64,000 nucleotides of DNA, taken from Lepraria neglecta (lineage: Eukaryota; Ascomycota; Lecanoromycetes; Lecanorales; Stereocaulaceae). The DNA is taken from positions 4,719,501-4,783,500 of the forward strand of contig CM065646.1 in assembly GCA_033220425.1 (NCBI GenBank), in the 5' to 3' direction. A program made the position numbers and the translations under genes. Position 1 is the first letter of the stretch. The number at the start of each line of letters is the position of its first letter. The notes beneath the pieces were generated by a model. The model was not told the origin of the DNA. It made no database searches and was given only the letters and a program-made list of their open reading frames with translations. This document shows, piece by piece, positions 11,435 to 23,019 of the stretch.

Positions 11435-13573
11435 ATGCGTTCACTGGCGCCGCTCGTTCTTGTTGGCATGGGCGCTGTTGCAGCCAGAGCAGAGTACGTT
11501 GGAAGGTGCAACACGCGTTCAAGACTCAGCTTGACATGCCTGCCACCAACTCCCCACACCATCTGAGACAGTTCAATGCTGACATGTATGAAAGTGTCGA
11601 CTCTGCGTGTAACAGCCCCGTGACGACAGGTAAGTTTTTCTCTCTCTCTCTCTTTGGCTGTGTTGATGATGCTGACCTTGGTCCAGTCTACGTCACTGTG
11701 CCTTCCTCTCCAACCACAGAGACTATCTATGCAGTCAGCCCAGGATCCTCAGACATCGAGGCCGGGGCAGCAGCTTCAAATGCCGTCACCACCATTGTCA
11801 CGAACTCAGTTGTGTCCACGGAAACCGTCAGCATCATCCAAGCTACTTCCCCTGCTGGCGTGTACTCTTTCACCGAAGACAATGGCACCACGACATGGCT
11901 TAGTGGACAGACACCACCGTCCACGCTCTCGTTCCTTACGAGCACCGCTTTTATCACTCTTCAGCCGGTCATCACTCTGAGTTCCTCTGTTTCGGAAGGA
12001 GAGTCTGCCCAATCGACAAGCTACTTGACACAGACACTGTCGTCAACCATTACTATCACGGAGACTTCGACTCACACCCGTACCAAGGCAACCTCGTCTG
12101 CGTCCTCGGCAGCCGCTGGAGCGTACACTGGACTGGCACTAAACGGTTGGAATGTAACAACCTTGGTCAGTGTCAAAGCAGGTGCGACGGCGGGCGGTTC
12201 GATCAAGCCATCTCCCTACGAATCAGCGTCTCTGCGTGGAATAGCATCACCCTCGGCGAATTTCTCTCGCAAATCCACCCGTCTCCTCAAGGCTAGACAA
12301 ATAGAAGATTTTATCAGCGCATCAATAGACGGCGTCGCTGTCTCATGGGCGAACAACTATGATAGTCCAAACCCATCGACTCCAGAGGCTACTTCATCAA
12401 CTTCAGAGGCGATTCTAGCAATTTCAGAGGCAAGCCATACTCTCGTTCCAGTGACTGCAGCAATCCCAACTTCCGGACCAGTTTCTACTAGTAAGTGCCG
12501 TGCGTGCTCTCCCATTTGGTTATCAATCCTAACGTTCTCAGCGACATCTATTTCGCCACCTTCAGAGGTCGCTTCATCAACTTCAGAGGCAAGCCATACC
12601 TTCGTACCAGTCACCCCAACAGCGCCCGCTTTCGGACCAATCTCTGCTAGTGAGTACTGTCAATGCTGTATAATTTGGTACATATGCTTACTGTCTTCAA
12701 GCAACATCTGTTCCGCCTTCTAGCCCAGTGCAAACAACCTCGAGCTCTTCTGAGGGTCCAACGACAACAGCGCCTGTCTATCCCTGGGACCTAAGTATAG
12801 CTCCAAGTCCTTCTGCAACAAGCTCCAGCTCGACCATTACATCCCCATCGGGCACACCAGTTCCTTCCTCAAGCTTTCGGTCAAATACATCGACTCCTCT
12901 TGGTCCTGCCGCGACTACTACGGCTTCACCGTGCGGCGGCGTTTATATGTCACCTCAATTCGTCATTGATTTCGATGATCTACCGCACTTCTCTACTGGT
13001 TCAGAACCCAATGATACGGACACGCCTCCCATCTTCAACCCCTACCGCAAGTTGTACTTCGAAGAACACTTCGGCTATGTTCCTCCGCCAACGGATCCGT
13101 TTCCACCCCACTCTCCTCCGCAGCTCGCAGTATATCGGAAGGAGGATCTCAATGTCACAGTGACCCTCGACAACACAGGCGAGACAGGTTCGCCTGATGG
13201 AGGTCTGTTGTTGATTGGCGAGATTGGAGCTGGTCCTCGGGCTTATGATAGCGCTTATTGGATTGATGCCTATTCAGCATGGCTTGGATGTGCGAATAGC
13301 GGTCCAGACGATTGCATCATCACAGTCCAAGGATATGTCTATGGAGACAACACAAGCCTCGTTACCCAGGACTTTACTCAACCACCCTGCCCTGGGCTGA
13401 AGAATTGCTCGTTGGCTTTGGTGGAATTCGGCGATGGCTTCCGCGCCTTGACAGGTCTTCAGATCATTGCTACGGTTGATAGCAACCCTGTGGACTGGTA
13501 CATGGACGATCTCGCACTCGGATGGTCCAACAACACCTGCACAGCACAATTGGAGCGCTCATCGTCTGAGTAG
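11435..13573 (+). CDS. Secreted Ser/Thr-rich (mucin-like) protein with conserved C-terminal domain
   Basis: Five exons (11435-11493, 11568-11629, 11687-12490, 12542-12649, 12702-13573) give 634 residues in a single frame. Exon 1 encodes a signal peptide (MRSLAPLVLVGMGAVAARA). Residues ~40-390 are dominated by Ser, Thr, Pro and Ala, as expected for an O-glycosylated stalk. The C-terminal ~210 residues form a compact, Cys-containing, aromatic-rich domain beginning CGGVYMSPQFVIDFDDLP and ending with the acidic aromatic stretch VDWYMDDLALGW. I do not recognise a named domain. There is no GPI signal or membrane helix at the C-terminus, so it is probably secreted or cell-wall associated. Exon 4 with its following intron is a duplicate of the end of exon 3 with its intron (see findings). 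Confidence 0.8.
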
Positions 13574-13896
13574 GAGAGTGGGGCAAAGTCGATCGGTCGA
13601 GGCAGACTGCATGGGGACATGGATCTGGCGCGGGACGCATTCAATTCTCGATAGGCCTGATCGTTGGACTTTGGCTAGGCACAGACCTTAGCGATACATA
13701 GCAAAGAAGCTTTCAAGCAGACTCATGTAGAAAATAGACAAATGATCTCCAAAAGCAGATTGCTGAGATGTGAGCTCGTCGGTAGAACTTCGGCTGGACA
13801 GCATTTTCTTCTAGCCTTGGAGCTTGACTGGCATAGAATACATATATTCAACAGTTAATATTATCATCCTCTCCCATCTTCCACATAACAACCTTC
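13574..13896. other. Convergent 3' intergenic region
   Basis: A short space between the stop codons of the convergent secreted-protein and SDR genes. No feature seen. Confidence 0.5.
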
Positions 13897-14863
13897 TCAA
13901 GCCATTCCCCCATTTGCTCTCAAAATCTGCCCACTAACCCAGCTGCTATGCCCTCCACCTAACCACACAATCGCCTCCGCAATCTCCTCTGGCTTTCCAA
14001 TGCGTCCCATCGGACTGAATCCCGCGATCATCTTCAACACCTGCTCCGTCTTGCCCTTATAAAACAGATCCGTGCCCGTCGGGCCCGGCGCTACCGCATT
14101 AACGCAGATACCTTTGGCGGCCAGGTCCTTTGACATGACGCGAGTCATCTGCTCGATGGCGCCTTTGGTTGCGTTGTAGAGCAGATAGGCGGGCGTTACG
14201 GTCGAAGCGGTGCATTGAGACGTCGAGATCAAGACAATACGGGAGCCCGAGGACATGTGAGGTGCTGCTTTCTGGAAGAAGAGTATTAGCATTTGAGACT
14301 TCCAAATAACAGACGGAGGGGCAGAGTAAGTAAGTACCTGAGCAAGAAAATACGGCCCTTTAACATTAAGTCTCATAATCCCATCGAAATCCTCCTCACT
14401 CGTGTGCTCGAGATCCTTCATCAACAACATTCCCGCACAGGGGATCAAGATGTCGATTTTCCCGAAGCGCTTCACGGTCTCGGAGACCATGTGTTCGATG
14501 GCGGGGATGCTACCTGCGTCGCCTTTAATAGCGAGGGCGCGGTCAGAGCCTATGGTTTTGACGAGGGCGTCGGCGGCAAGGGAGTCGCTGGAGTAGTTGA
14601 TTACGACGTTGGCGCCGCTGCGGGCGAGTCTACGCACATTTCGGAGTCAGCATTTTCCTTTACGGTTGAAAACAGGAGTGGTAAGACAAGTTTAGGGAAC
14701 ATGTTATGACTCAATGCTCCCGGGACATGTCCTAGAACTCAGACGACGATCCCAACTGGGAAGGATACACTCCGAAATGTACGTACAGGAGGGAGGTTGC
14801 TGCGCCGATGCCCTTGCTGCCGCCGGTGATTAGGGCGGTTTTGTTGGTGAGAGGAGTAGACAT
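13897..14863 (-). CDS. Short-chain dehydrogenase/reductase (SDR)
   Basis: Exons 14787-14863, 14338-14629 and 13897-14271 give 247 residues, the usual length of a classical SDR. Residues 1-20 begin the Rossmann fold with KTALITGGSKGIGAA (TGxxxGIG cofactor motif). Then come NVVINYSSDS, the NAG-equivalent PCAGML, and the catalytic set of Ser in ISTSQ plus YNATK (YxxxK). AVAPGPTGTDLF is the usual PG motif after beta6, and the C-terminus has VSGQILRANGG. It is an NAD(P)-dependent oxidoreductase resembling 3-ketoacyl-ACP reductase-like or sugar/polyol SDRs; the substrate cannot be inferred. Cytosolic, with no targeting signal. Both introns are GT..AG with matching phase. Confidence 0.93.
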
Positions 14864-15202
14864 TTTGGGTGAGTTTGTTGGAGGCTGTTATGGGGTTTGA
14901 GAGTTGGGAGTGGGTCAATTGAGCGCAGGATTCTGAGTTGAACATTTGGGATGGTCCCAGGCAGATGGCCCTTTTTATATCCATTGCCCGTCGGTCTTTG
15001 CATGATCGCTCTTGCTGTGGCTTTTGTCAGCTACAACAAGATCTTCAGGAGACTCGTAATCCCATTCGCTCAATACTCCGTTTGAGGGCAAGGCCGACAA
15101 GCAGCGAGTGCATATCCAAGACAAAGTTGCGAAGTCTTTTAAAGCCGTTAGACTAACTCCGTGATTCTCGGCTCTATCGCGGCGGTATTATTTGATGCGC
15201 AA
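14864..15202. other. SDR promoter and flank of the transposable element
   Basis: No gene. The right end abuts the 8-bp target-site duplication of the MULE-like element. Confidence 0.5.
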
Positions 15203-15210
15203 TCTAAATA
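15203..15210 (+). repeat. Target-site duplication, left copy
   Basis: TCTAAATA lies directly outside the left terminal inverted repeat and recurs exactly at 16500-16507 directly outside the right one. Eight to eleven bp is the usual duplication size of Mutator-like elements. Confidence 0.9.
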
Positions 15211-15304
15211 GGCAAAGGATCCGTATACACCCTATTCTCCTACATATACACCCCAGATTTCCTACATATACACCCCCCCGATTTGGTTAGCGCCTGGCGT
15301 TGGC
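15211..15304 (+). repeat. Left terminal inverted repeat of MULE
   Basis: 94 bp, matching the right arm almost base for base; the inner end is GCGTTGGC against GCCGTTGGC in the right arm. Confidence 0.92.
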
Positions 15305-15938
15305 AGAGTAACAATCGATCAAGGGCAAGGGCTAGGCCAACACGGGCGCAATCCGAAGCGCGCAGAGAAGATAAACAACCCGCCATATAAATTTGGTGAG
15401 GCCTTGTTATTGTTCCCTAATAGCAGCTAGATATTCAAAAGCAGTTAAAATCGTCTAAAAACGAGGTCTTTGCAATTAAAACTTTTTTGCGATATTCTAA
15501 CTAAGCATACTACCAGGCTACAGGGTCAAAAACACCATATCCGCCGAACATCGCCTGCCCGATCGCTGCCATACTGAAGTCGCCCGTGCTGGAACACCTG
15601 GTGTAGCTCCTCCTCTTGATGTAGTAGCTGCAGAACCCTCTCGCTGTCACGTACCTCCGCGGCGACGCGGAGGGTGAGCAAGCAGACCCTCTGGGCCTTG
15701 CTCGCGAGCACCTCCTCTACCGCGACCCCCCTAGCTGATATAGTAAAGAAGGCGTTCGCCTCAGTATCTACCTCTTGCTCCTCAACCTCCTGAGCAGTAG
15801 TAGCTAAGCGCTGAGGCAACTGAATGTCTCTCCCACTAGCCGGCTCGGCCGTAATTGTAGTATTCCCATCTCTTACTTGTATAGAACCCTGCTGTGTTAA
15901 ACCCTGCCTTATTACAGCGACTATCTCTTCTGAACGTC

Positions 15939-16315
15939 TTATATACTTAAATCCGGAAGGCTCCTGATTGATGGATATACTCCAGGCCGTGTAGGCGTAT
16001 GATTATGCTCCGGGTTTTTGACGATTAGGATCCATCTATCCAAGATATCCTGCTCTTCCTTTATAATACACTCGAATGGGTATTTAATAAGCCGTGAGCT
16101 TGTGTGTAGACGCTTTCCAAAGCCTCTTCCTTCTGTAAATTTACCCCCGCGATCACAGCGCAACCAGGCCTTGTAGATAGAATTTGTAGATAGCTTTTTT
16201 TGGTGCGCTTCTTGATAACAGCGTAGCCCTCCTTCCCCGCGTGTTCCTGCACCTTAATGATGAGCTCCTCGAGCATACTGGCTTGCAGCCCCTCAGGCGG
16301 CGGCTTGAGCTCCAT
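15939..16315 (-). pseudogene. MULE transposase N-terminal (FAR1-like zinc-binding) fragment, frameshifted
   Basis: Reading from 16315, one frame gives MELKPPPEGLQASMLEELI, then QEHAGKEGYAVIKKRTKK. After a small duplication of the word ATCTACAA the sense continues in another frame with KAWLRCDRGGKF, GKRLHTSSRLI, PFEC, WILIVKNPEHNHTPT and ends at 15939. The C-x-R-G-G-K, C and H-N-H residues are the metal ligands expected in FAR1/MULE N-termini. One Cys position before PFEC reads Tyr. The fragment is frameshifted and truncated, so no functional transposase is made from here. Confidence 0.8.
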
Positions 16316-16404
16316 AGACGTAGCGTTGATGATGTAGGAGTGGTAGGATGCGAAGATGTTGGTGGTGTTTACACGCGCATTTGCAATGTTTGGATTTTCG
16401 TTGC

Positions 16405-16499
16405 GCCAACGGCAGGCGCTAACCAAATCAAGGGGGGTGTATATGTAGGAAATCTGGGGTGTATATGTAGGAGAATAGGGTGTATACGGATCCTTTGCC
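16405..16499 (-). repeat. Right terminal inverted repeat of MULE
   Basis: 95 bp, reverse complement of the left arm; the right target-site duplication TCTAAATA follows at 16500-16507. Confidence 0.92.
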
Positions 16500-16507
16500 T
16501 CTAAATA

Positions 16508-17423
16508 AACTAAAGGCGGGAAGCTGATTTGGCGGCCCGGGCGTTCGGCATTTGACATGGAATAAAATCCCGCTGGCGATGCAAATGTTTCTTCATCATT
16601 TCTCTACCCGGTACGACTACCCTAGCCCAGAAGTACCATGTCGTTGGGGAACGAGACCCCTATTGATCGTTCGAATGAGGGTCGTGTATTAGCTTTAGGT
16701 GGCACTAGAATCGTCCTATCGCCCGCTACTAGGCCACAGCTTCGCCAAGACCGGAGTTTGTGGCTTACTTGGACCCTGTCGATGATCTCCGGACCAACAT
16801 TCATCCGAGATCGGTGTGCCACGAGAGGAGTTGGAAAGGTACTTTCTTGAACTTGTCGATACGACCCCTACCGAGCTAATTTTACCGCCAAGTAAATCAT
16901 CGTAAACTGCCCCCCTTGTTTGCCTAAATTTAGCATGCGAAGAATGTCGTGGAAGAATATTGCGTCATCTCCTGTGTTCACCCATTTCCTGTGGTTTGAA
17001 AAGATGGGCATTTCTGAGACCGTAGCTCGTCCAGGACAGCAGGCATTCCGATATCCTAATACTGATCGGCTGATCAAGTGACAACCTCATACTTGCTGCT
17101 TCGTCTGAGTCTAGTATGTAGAGGCTTCAAGAACTGACACTACAATATAAATATCACTGTTCCTCCAGACCTCTTCCGCTCAAAGAGATTAGAAATAAGG
17201 AGGGACGAAGAAGAGTTTCTCACAATCTTCAAAGCGGCCCTTGACAGGTTCAAAGAGATTATTAACATCATGTGACGCGCGATGAAAGACGAAAGAGACA
17301 AGAGACACGGCTTAGTAGGTAACTACACTTGCAAAGATATAACAGTAGTTTCCCTCATTTGAGACTCAGTGAGAATGAGGAGCAAGTAATAATGAATAAC
17401 TCTTGTCATACGGACCTAGTGTA
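16508..17423. other. Intergenic between MULE and NLR 3' end
   Basis: No gene recognised. It contains the downstream region of the NACHT-WD40 gene. Short ORFs here are not conserved-looking. Confidence 0.5.
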
Positions 17424-20400
17424 TCAAGTATGATCGAGTTGGATAAAGCTAACCTGGCCAGAAAGGCGGCCGATGGCAAATACATTACCACAAAACGCTG
17501 AACAACAGCCGCGATATTCCTGCGGAAGCCAGAGAAGATTGAGTTTATTTCGATGAATCCAGTCATTGTTGATCATTGTGGTTTCATTGGGTGAAAATTC
17601 AAGAACCCGACCAGAAGTAGACCCATTGCCAACAGAGATAGCTCCTCGATTAGTGAGTATAGTGCTATTATCGATTGTAAGACTGATGGAGGAGATTCTT
17701 GATACATTCTCAAACTTCTGTACTGCTTGACCCGTGCTGGCGTCCCACAGCCGCACCGTCTGATCCCACGAGCCAGAGGCCAACAGCGAGCCGTCAGGTG
17801 AGAAGGCCACCGCGTTAATAGAACGTGTGTGGCCCTCCAGCTTCTGTACTTCTTGACCCGTGCTGGCGTCCCACAGCCGCACCGTCTGATCCCGCGAGCC
17901 AGAGGCCAACAGCGAGCCGTCAGGTGAGAAGGCCACCGCGTTAACAGAATCTGTGTGGCCCTCCAGCTTCTGTACTTCTTGACCCGTGCTGGCGTCCCAC
18001 AGCCGCACCGTCTGATCCCACGAGCCAGAGGCCAACAGCGAGCCGTCAGGTGAGAAGGCCACCGCGTTAATAGAACGTGTGTGGCCCTCCAGCTTCTGTA
18101 CTTCTTGGCCCGTGCTGGCGTCCCACAGCCGCACCGTCTGATCCCCTGAGCCAGAGGCCAACAGCGAGCCGTCAGGTGAGAAGGCCACCGCGTTAACAGA
18201 ATCTGTGTGGCCCTCCAGCTTCTGTACTTCTTGACCCGTGCTGGCGTCCCACAGCCGCACCGTCTGATCCCCTGAGCCAGAGGCCAACAGCGAGCCGTCA
18301 GGTGAGAAGGCCACCGCGTTAACAGAATCTGTGTGGCCCTCCAGCTTCTGTACTTCTTGACCCGTGCTGGCGTCCCACAGCCGCACCGTCTGATCCCGCG
18401 AGCCAGAGGCCAACAGCGAGCCGTCAGGTGAGAAGGCCACCGCGTTAACAGAATCTGTGTGGCCCTCCAGCTTCTGTACTTCTTGACCCGTGCTGGCGTC
18501 CCACAGCCGCACCGTCTGATCCCAGGAGCCAGAGGCCAACAGCGAGCCGTCAGGTGAGAAGGCCACCGCGGAGACAGGATCCGTGTGGCCCTCCAGCTTC
18601 TGTACTTCTTGGCCCGTGCTGGCGTCCCACAGCCGCACCGTCTGATCCCCTGAGCCAGAGGCCAACAGCGAGCCGTCAGGTGAGAAGGCCACCGCGTTAA
18701 TAGAACGTGTGTGGCCCTCCAGCTTCTGTACTTCTTGACCCGTGCTGGCGTCCCACAGCCGCACCGTCTGATCCCGCGAGCCAGAGGCCAACAGCGAGCC
18801 GTCAGGTGAGAAGGCCACCGCGTTAACACAATCTGTGTGGCCCTCCAGCTTCTGTACTTCTTGACCCGTGCTGGCGTCCCACAGCCGCACCGTCTGATCC
18901 CAGGAGCCAGAGGCCAACAGCGAGCCGTCAGGTGAGAAGGCCACCGCGGAGACAGGATCCGTGTGGCCCTCCAGCTTCTGTACTTCTTGGCCCGTGCTGG
19001 CGTCCCACAGCCGCACCGTCTGATCCCCTGAGCCAGAGGCCAACAGCGAGCCGTCAGGTGAGAAGGCCACCGCGTTAATAGAACGTGTGTGGCCCTCCAG
19101 CTTCTGTACTTCTTGACCCGTGCTGGCGTCCCACAGCCGCACCGTCTGATCCCGCGAGCCAGAGGCCAACAGCGAGCCGTCGGGCGAGAAGGCCACCGCC
19201 ATGACCGAATTCGTGTGGCCCTCCAGCTTCTGGAGCTCCAAGCCCCAATCCACTGGAGTGATCGGAGGCGTCGATACCCAAACTGGGATTTGACCACATA
19301 TTTTCCTCACTATACTGTTCTGTGGTGCAAAAATCATTGCTGACGAATAGATCTGAAGCGGGGCTAAGTCGACGATATATCGGTTAGCCAGGACAACCCG
19401 TCGTGCGTCTTCAAGAAAAGATGATAAATGAGAGGAGTTGTTTGCCTGTCCACATGTCAGAACCCAAAGACTCTGCGTATCTATTCAGTAGATTACCTAC
19501 CGATTCAAGGGATTGCAATACGCTTACTTGTCCAATGACTTCGGCGAGCCTGTTCATTAGACTGAGGGCCTCCAGCCAGTGCAGCAAGTGCTTCTGTAAG
19601 AACAAGTGCACTTCGTCATCGTCATGGATCTGAACCTTGCTCTGCTGTGCATGGTGTACCCAGTATCGACAGGTATACTGGAGTACGGGTGAGAATCGCT
19701 CATTGATGACGGTTGAGTCAAGGTCTCGTCGTGGCTGCCCTGGATAGCTAAGGTCGCACAGATTCTCTCGCAGTCCATTGGGCCCTGATAGTAGTTCTAG
19801 ACACTTCAGCAGTAGCATTCGATGTGTAGCCGGACTGTCCACTCCAAAAGGTTGGTGTTGTACTTTCTCACTCAATAGGAACTCGCTAAAGGACAAATGC
19901 AGGGTCCGAACAGGTATCTCAGGGTCGGCAGGAACATGTAAAACAGAATGAAGTGGGCGCAGGCGGAGGTTAATGGTTCCTTGAGGCATATTCAGAAGTG
20001 CTGCCAATGAAGTCACAGACAACGGTTCAGCAAGGGTGACAATCGATCCAACGATCACTCGGAACTCTCGATACAGCTTTTCCTTGTCACGAGGATCACT
20101 TAATGCCGATGGCACTTGTGTCAGCACGGGAAGGTAGGTCTGTTCCATCTGCTTCAGTTGACCCATTCCTTGAAACTGCAAGACCTCTTCAAGCCGTTCT
20201 TGAGGGTCGAAGTTGGAATCACCAACGTATCGATACACAGTCGCAGCAACGATGAATAGAGGGACAGCCATGTCGACTAGAGCTTGAAGGACCTTCTCAC
20301 TCGGCCAGTCAAGACCTAGTGGGGTACCGAAAGGCGGGTCGACATCGTGGTTCTCCTGGATCTCCGAAAATTTGTCCTTTAGAAAAGCAGAGACGTCATG

Positions 20401-22183
20401 CCGAATGATTGCTTGAGGAACTTCAACTTCATCATGTAGAATCATGTCACGATGAGCATTGGCAGACATTTTCTTAAATCCTAGCTGAATAGGCAGCTCA
20501 GGCCGACTTGTTAAGAAAAGCTTAAGTGGGACAGTTGTAATTTGCGGCAGTTGAGACCACAAGTCGAGGATCACTTTAATATCTCTTTCTTTCTCACACT
20601 CATCCAGTGCATCCACGACCACCACCAAGGTCGGACAGCTATGGAGAGTGAGATCCACTTTTTGTAAGGGCTGATAAATCAACTTATCGAATTGTTCCCC
20701 CAGCGCCTTGTCAAAAATTGTAGGATTAGAAGTAATAACTTCTGCCACAAGTCTATCCAGCCCAGGGACCTTTAACACGAGATCTCGAGTGATAGTAGAG
20801 AAGAAACGTGAAGCAGAACTTCGATCACCTTCACCCCGTTTGAAGAAGAAGCTGGCACCAAGGTCGACGACTCCATGGCGACCTTGACTAGTCAACCATT
20901 CTGCCAAACTCCAGGAGATAGTTGACTTGCCAAAGCCAGCCATGCCGCTGAGCCAAAAGATGCTCTTGCTGTCTAACTGTTGGGCCCAATCGTGAATTTG
21001 ACGTAGGACATCAACTCTAGTGGCAGGATGACAGGTAGTGTGATCTTGCTCATAGGAATTGAACACCGCCCCTTTGGCGTATGGCAATTTGCCCAAGTCA
21101 ATCTTGATCTCAAGTCGGTTCAGCGAATATTGAATATGGTGTAATTTCTTGAGCTCTTCGAGCACTCCATCTAGATTTCGCTTGAGCTTTTCCGCACACT
21201 CACGGTCTTGACCTCTTAATGTGCGATCACAATTGCTCGCCTCGATCTCAAGTTTGCATCCAAGCTTGTCACACTCTTGTTCGAAATCCTGGACATCGCT
21301 GTCTTCCCAGAATGCTTTGAATGCGCGTTTGAGAGTAGGAGTCTGGTATATCCGGATGGCGTGAGCCAGGAACTTGAGGATACGTGCGTGGAGTATTGTG
21401 AGCGCAATCTCAAAGTGAGTTCGCGTCAGCGTCGCAGGGAGTCCATGCAAAAAGATCATGTACGCCTTTAGTCGATTTGCCATGTACAGAACGGTCTCGC
21501 ACCCGACGAGAAGAGATGTCATTTGGTCTGCCTCAGATACGGCCACCTATTGAATACAACATAAGTTTGTGGGCTTGAGCATAATAGTGAGACCCTACCT
21601 CCAGCAGCAGGCGAATGCCCGCCCATGGCAAGCCTGCATGGATGGGGTCTGCATTGACGGCCACATCGCCCACGGCTTTGAATCGGTTCAACCAGCTAAC
21701 AACTTTGTCGGCCTCATCTTTCAGAATGAATTCTTTCCCAGCAAATGTAAACCTCCACCTCTTCTCCAGGCACAATCGTTGCTTCTCCTGTGCAGCAGCT
21801 AAAGCCTGCTCCACTACAACGCCAATCTCGCTGGAAGTCGGAAGGATTTGTTCTCGAATGGTTGCATGATCACGATCCGAGAGCCGTTTGAAGGCATCAT
21901 CTAAGAGCTTGTGGCTGGAGGAGGAAGAAGGGGCCTGCTGTGATGATGCGGAAACAGTGCCAGCTATTGAATAAGTGGTTGCAGGCAGCCCGGTTGACAA
22001 CGGGCTAAATGAAGACGAAATCTGAGTCGGCGTGGGAAGAGGTGACTGCGTTGTGGGTGCTGTGGGAGTATAGGTCGAGGACTGTGTTGAGGATGAGGAT
22101 GAAGCACGGTTTGGAAACCTGAGGCCGTTGAGAAATCGCTTCCTTTTACTAAGCTTTGCGGTCTGACTTGCGGCCCCGCTCAT
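17424..22183 (-). CDS. NACHT-WD40 NLR/STAND protein (NWD/HET-E-like family)
   Basis: Exons 21599-22183, 19528-21546 and 17424-19445, all joined in phase 0 with GT..AG introns of 52 and 82 nt, give 1541 residues. Residues ~1-90 are basic, then Ser/Thr/Pro-rich. Residues ~90-330 match the NACHT-NTPase N-terminal domain of fungal NWD proteins ([14 protein letters not shown] is characteristic). The NACHT domain carries Walker A in [13 protein letters not shown] (~396-404) and Walker B in [12 protein letters not shown] (~503-513). A helical region follows. Twelve WD40 repeats of exactly 42 residues occupy ~941-1444, then ~97 non-repeat residues. Such proteins act as cytoplasmic sensors, several in heterokaryon incompatibility: WD40 recognises, NACHT oligomerises, the N-terminus signals. 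There is no HET or other known death domain. The start is the Met of [10 protein letters not shown]; an upstream in-frame Met at 22255 is less likely. Confidence 0.9.
17718..19229 (-). repeat. 12 x 126-bp tandem repeats encoding WD40 units
   Basis: Twelve head-to-tail units of 126 bp (42 codons), each reading [18 protein letters not shown] then [18 protein letters not shown]. Nearly all changes fall in the four residues after GHT (NSVM, RSIN, DPVS, DCVN, DSVN) and the residue after SGS (R, G or W). Units 2-4 and 5-7 are the same ordered triplet, so a 378-bp block was copied as a whole. The first unit at the 19229 side has a few extra base changes. Such homogeneity implies recent amplification or concerted evolution. 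Confidence 0.97.
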
Positions 22184-23019
22184 CCTCGCCGCCGTTTCAA
22201 GGGCATAATAAATTTCCAGCGTTCTTTTCTTTTTTTGGTATCTCAAGGACAACAAGATTTGCCTTTAAAAAGGAGAAATTGTTGGTATCTGACAGAGGTC
22301 GTTCAGGCTGCAAGGCTCAAAGCCTCTCATGGCATGATGCACAGCGGCGTAAACGCCTAGAACCTGCGCCACATCTGTGCCAGTCCTGGAGCGTGCGATT
22401 GGCTTTGGCAAGACAAATCATGCACCTAATTAAGCTCAGGAAATCCTCAATGTGTGCTTTCAAGTTCCTATGATCAAGTGAGCAGGCAGGCTAGAAATCT
22501 TACAAAACTATCAAATTTGGTTCTATCAGTATGAAGGCAACAATAATCAAGAACCAGAATTGTGGACCGATCAACAGTCACCACAAAGCCCACGTAACCT
22601 CCGAGAACTCCTAGTTATGATTCCAACCTGCTTAGAGCTTTAAAACACAGAACAAAATCCTTCCAGTCTCAATACCTCGAATTCTTTTCGTGCTAACAAG
22701 GGTCTGGGGAAGGAGCTACGTTATTGTAAGGGAGGGAAGCAAGAGCTGGATATTGGGAATTGTATCAGAGCGGGGAGCTGGACGCCTGACGAACTGGTAA
22801 GCGTGATGAGCTGGAAAACTACGATCATCATTGAAACGAAGGGCTAGAATCTTGGCAAAAAGATCGGACCAACCCAAAAACGATGTGCACATCGCTGCTC
22901 TCTCATGGACCAAAACGCTCCATTCTCACTTCAGGATAACCTTCATGTGTCAGAAAGAAGGGCGGTTTGGACCTTAAGTGTGTCAATATAGTGTGCAAAG
23001 CCGTTACTTCCGTTGCTGC
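22184..23019. other. NLR 5' flank
   Basis: The promoter side of the NACHT-WD40 gene. An in-frame Met at 22255 could extend that protein by 24 residues. Nothing else recognised. Confidence 0.45.

Larger units (their letters stand above)
15211..16499 (-). mobile_element. Internally deleted Mutator-like (MULE/Hop-type) DNA transposon, 1289 bp
   Basis: The ends are an inverted pair of 94/95 bp: 15211-15304 and the reverse complement of 16405-16499, differing at only a few bases and a 1-bp indel. They start GGCAAAGGATCCGTATACAC and contain a repeated CCTACATATACACCCC word. Perfect 8-bp target-site duplications flank them. The interior carries, on the minus strand, a broken piece of a MULE transposase N-terminal zinc-binding (FAR1-like) domain at 15939-16315. 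The rest of the transposase, including the DDE catalytic core, is absent, since ~1.1 kb of interior cannot hold it. This is therefore a non-autonomous derivative of a Hop-like fungal MULE that inserted between the SDR and the NLR gene. The clean duplication suggests a fairly recent insertion. Confidence 0.9.

Noticed and set aside
17718-19229. Regularly spaced near-identical repeats resembling a CRISPR array
   Set aside because: The units are 126 bp, contiguous and coding; there are no spacers, and the organism is a eukaryote.
17573-19297. A 574-codon Arg/Trp-rich open frame overlapping the WD40 array in another frame of the same strand
   Set aside because: It exists only because the 126-bp repeat is divisible by three and happens to lack stops in that frame; the in-frame WD40 protein explains the sequence.
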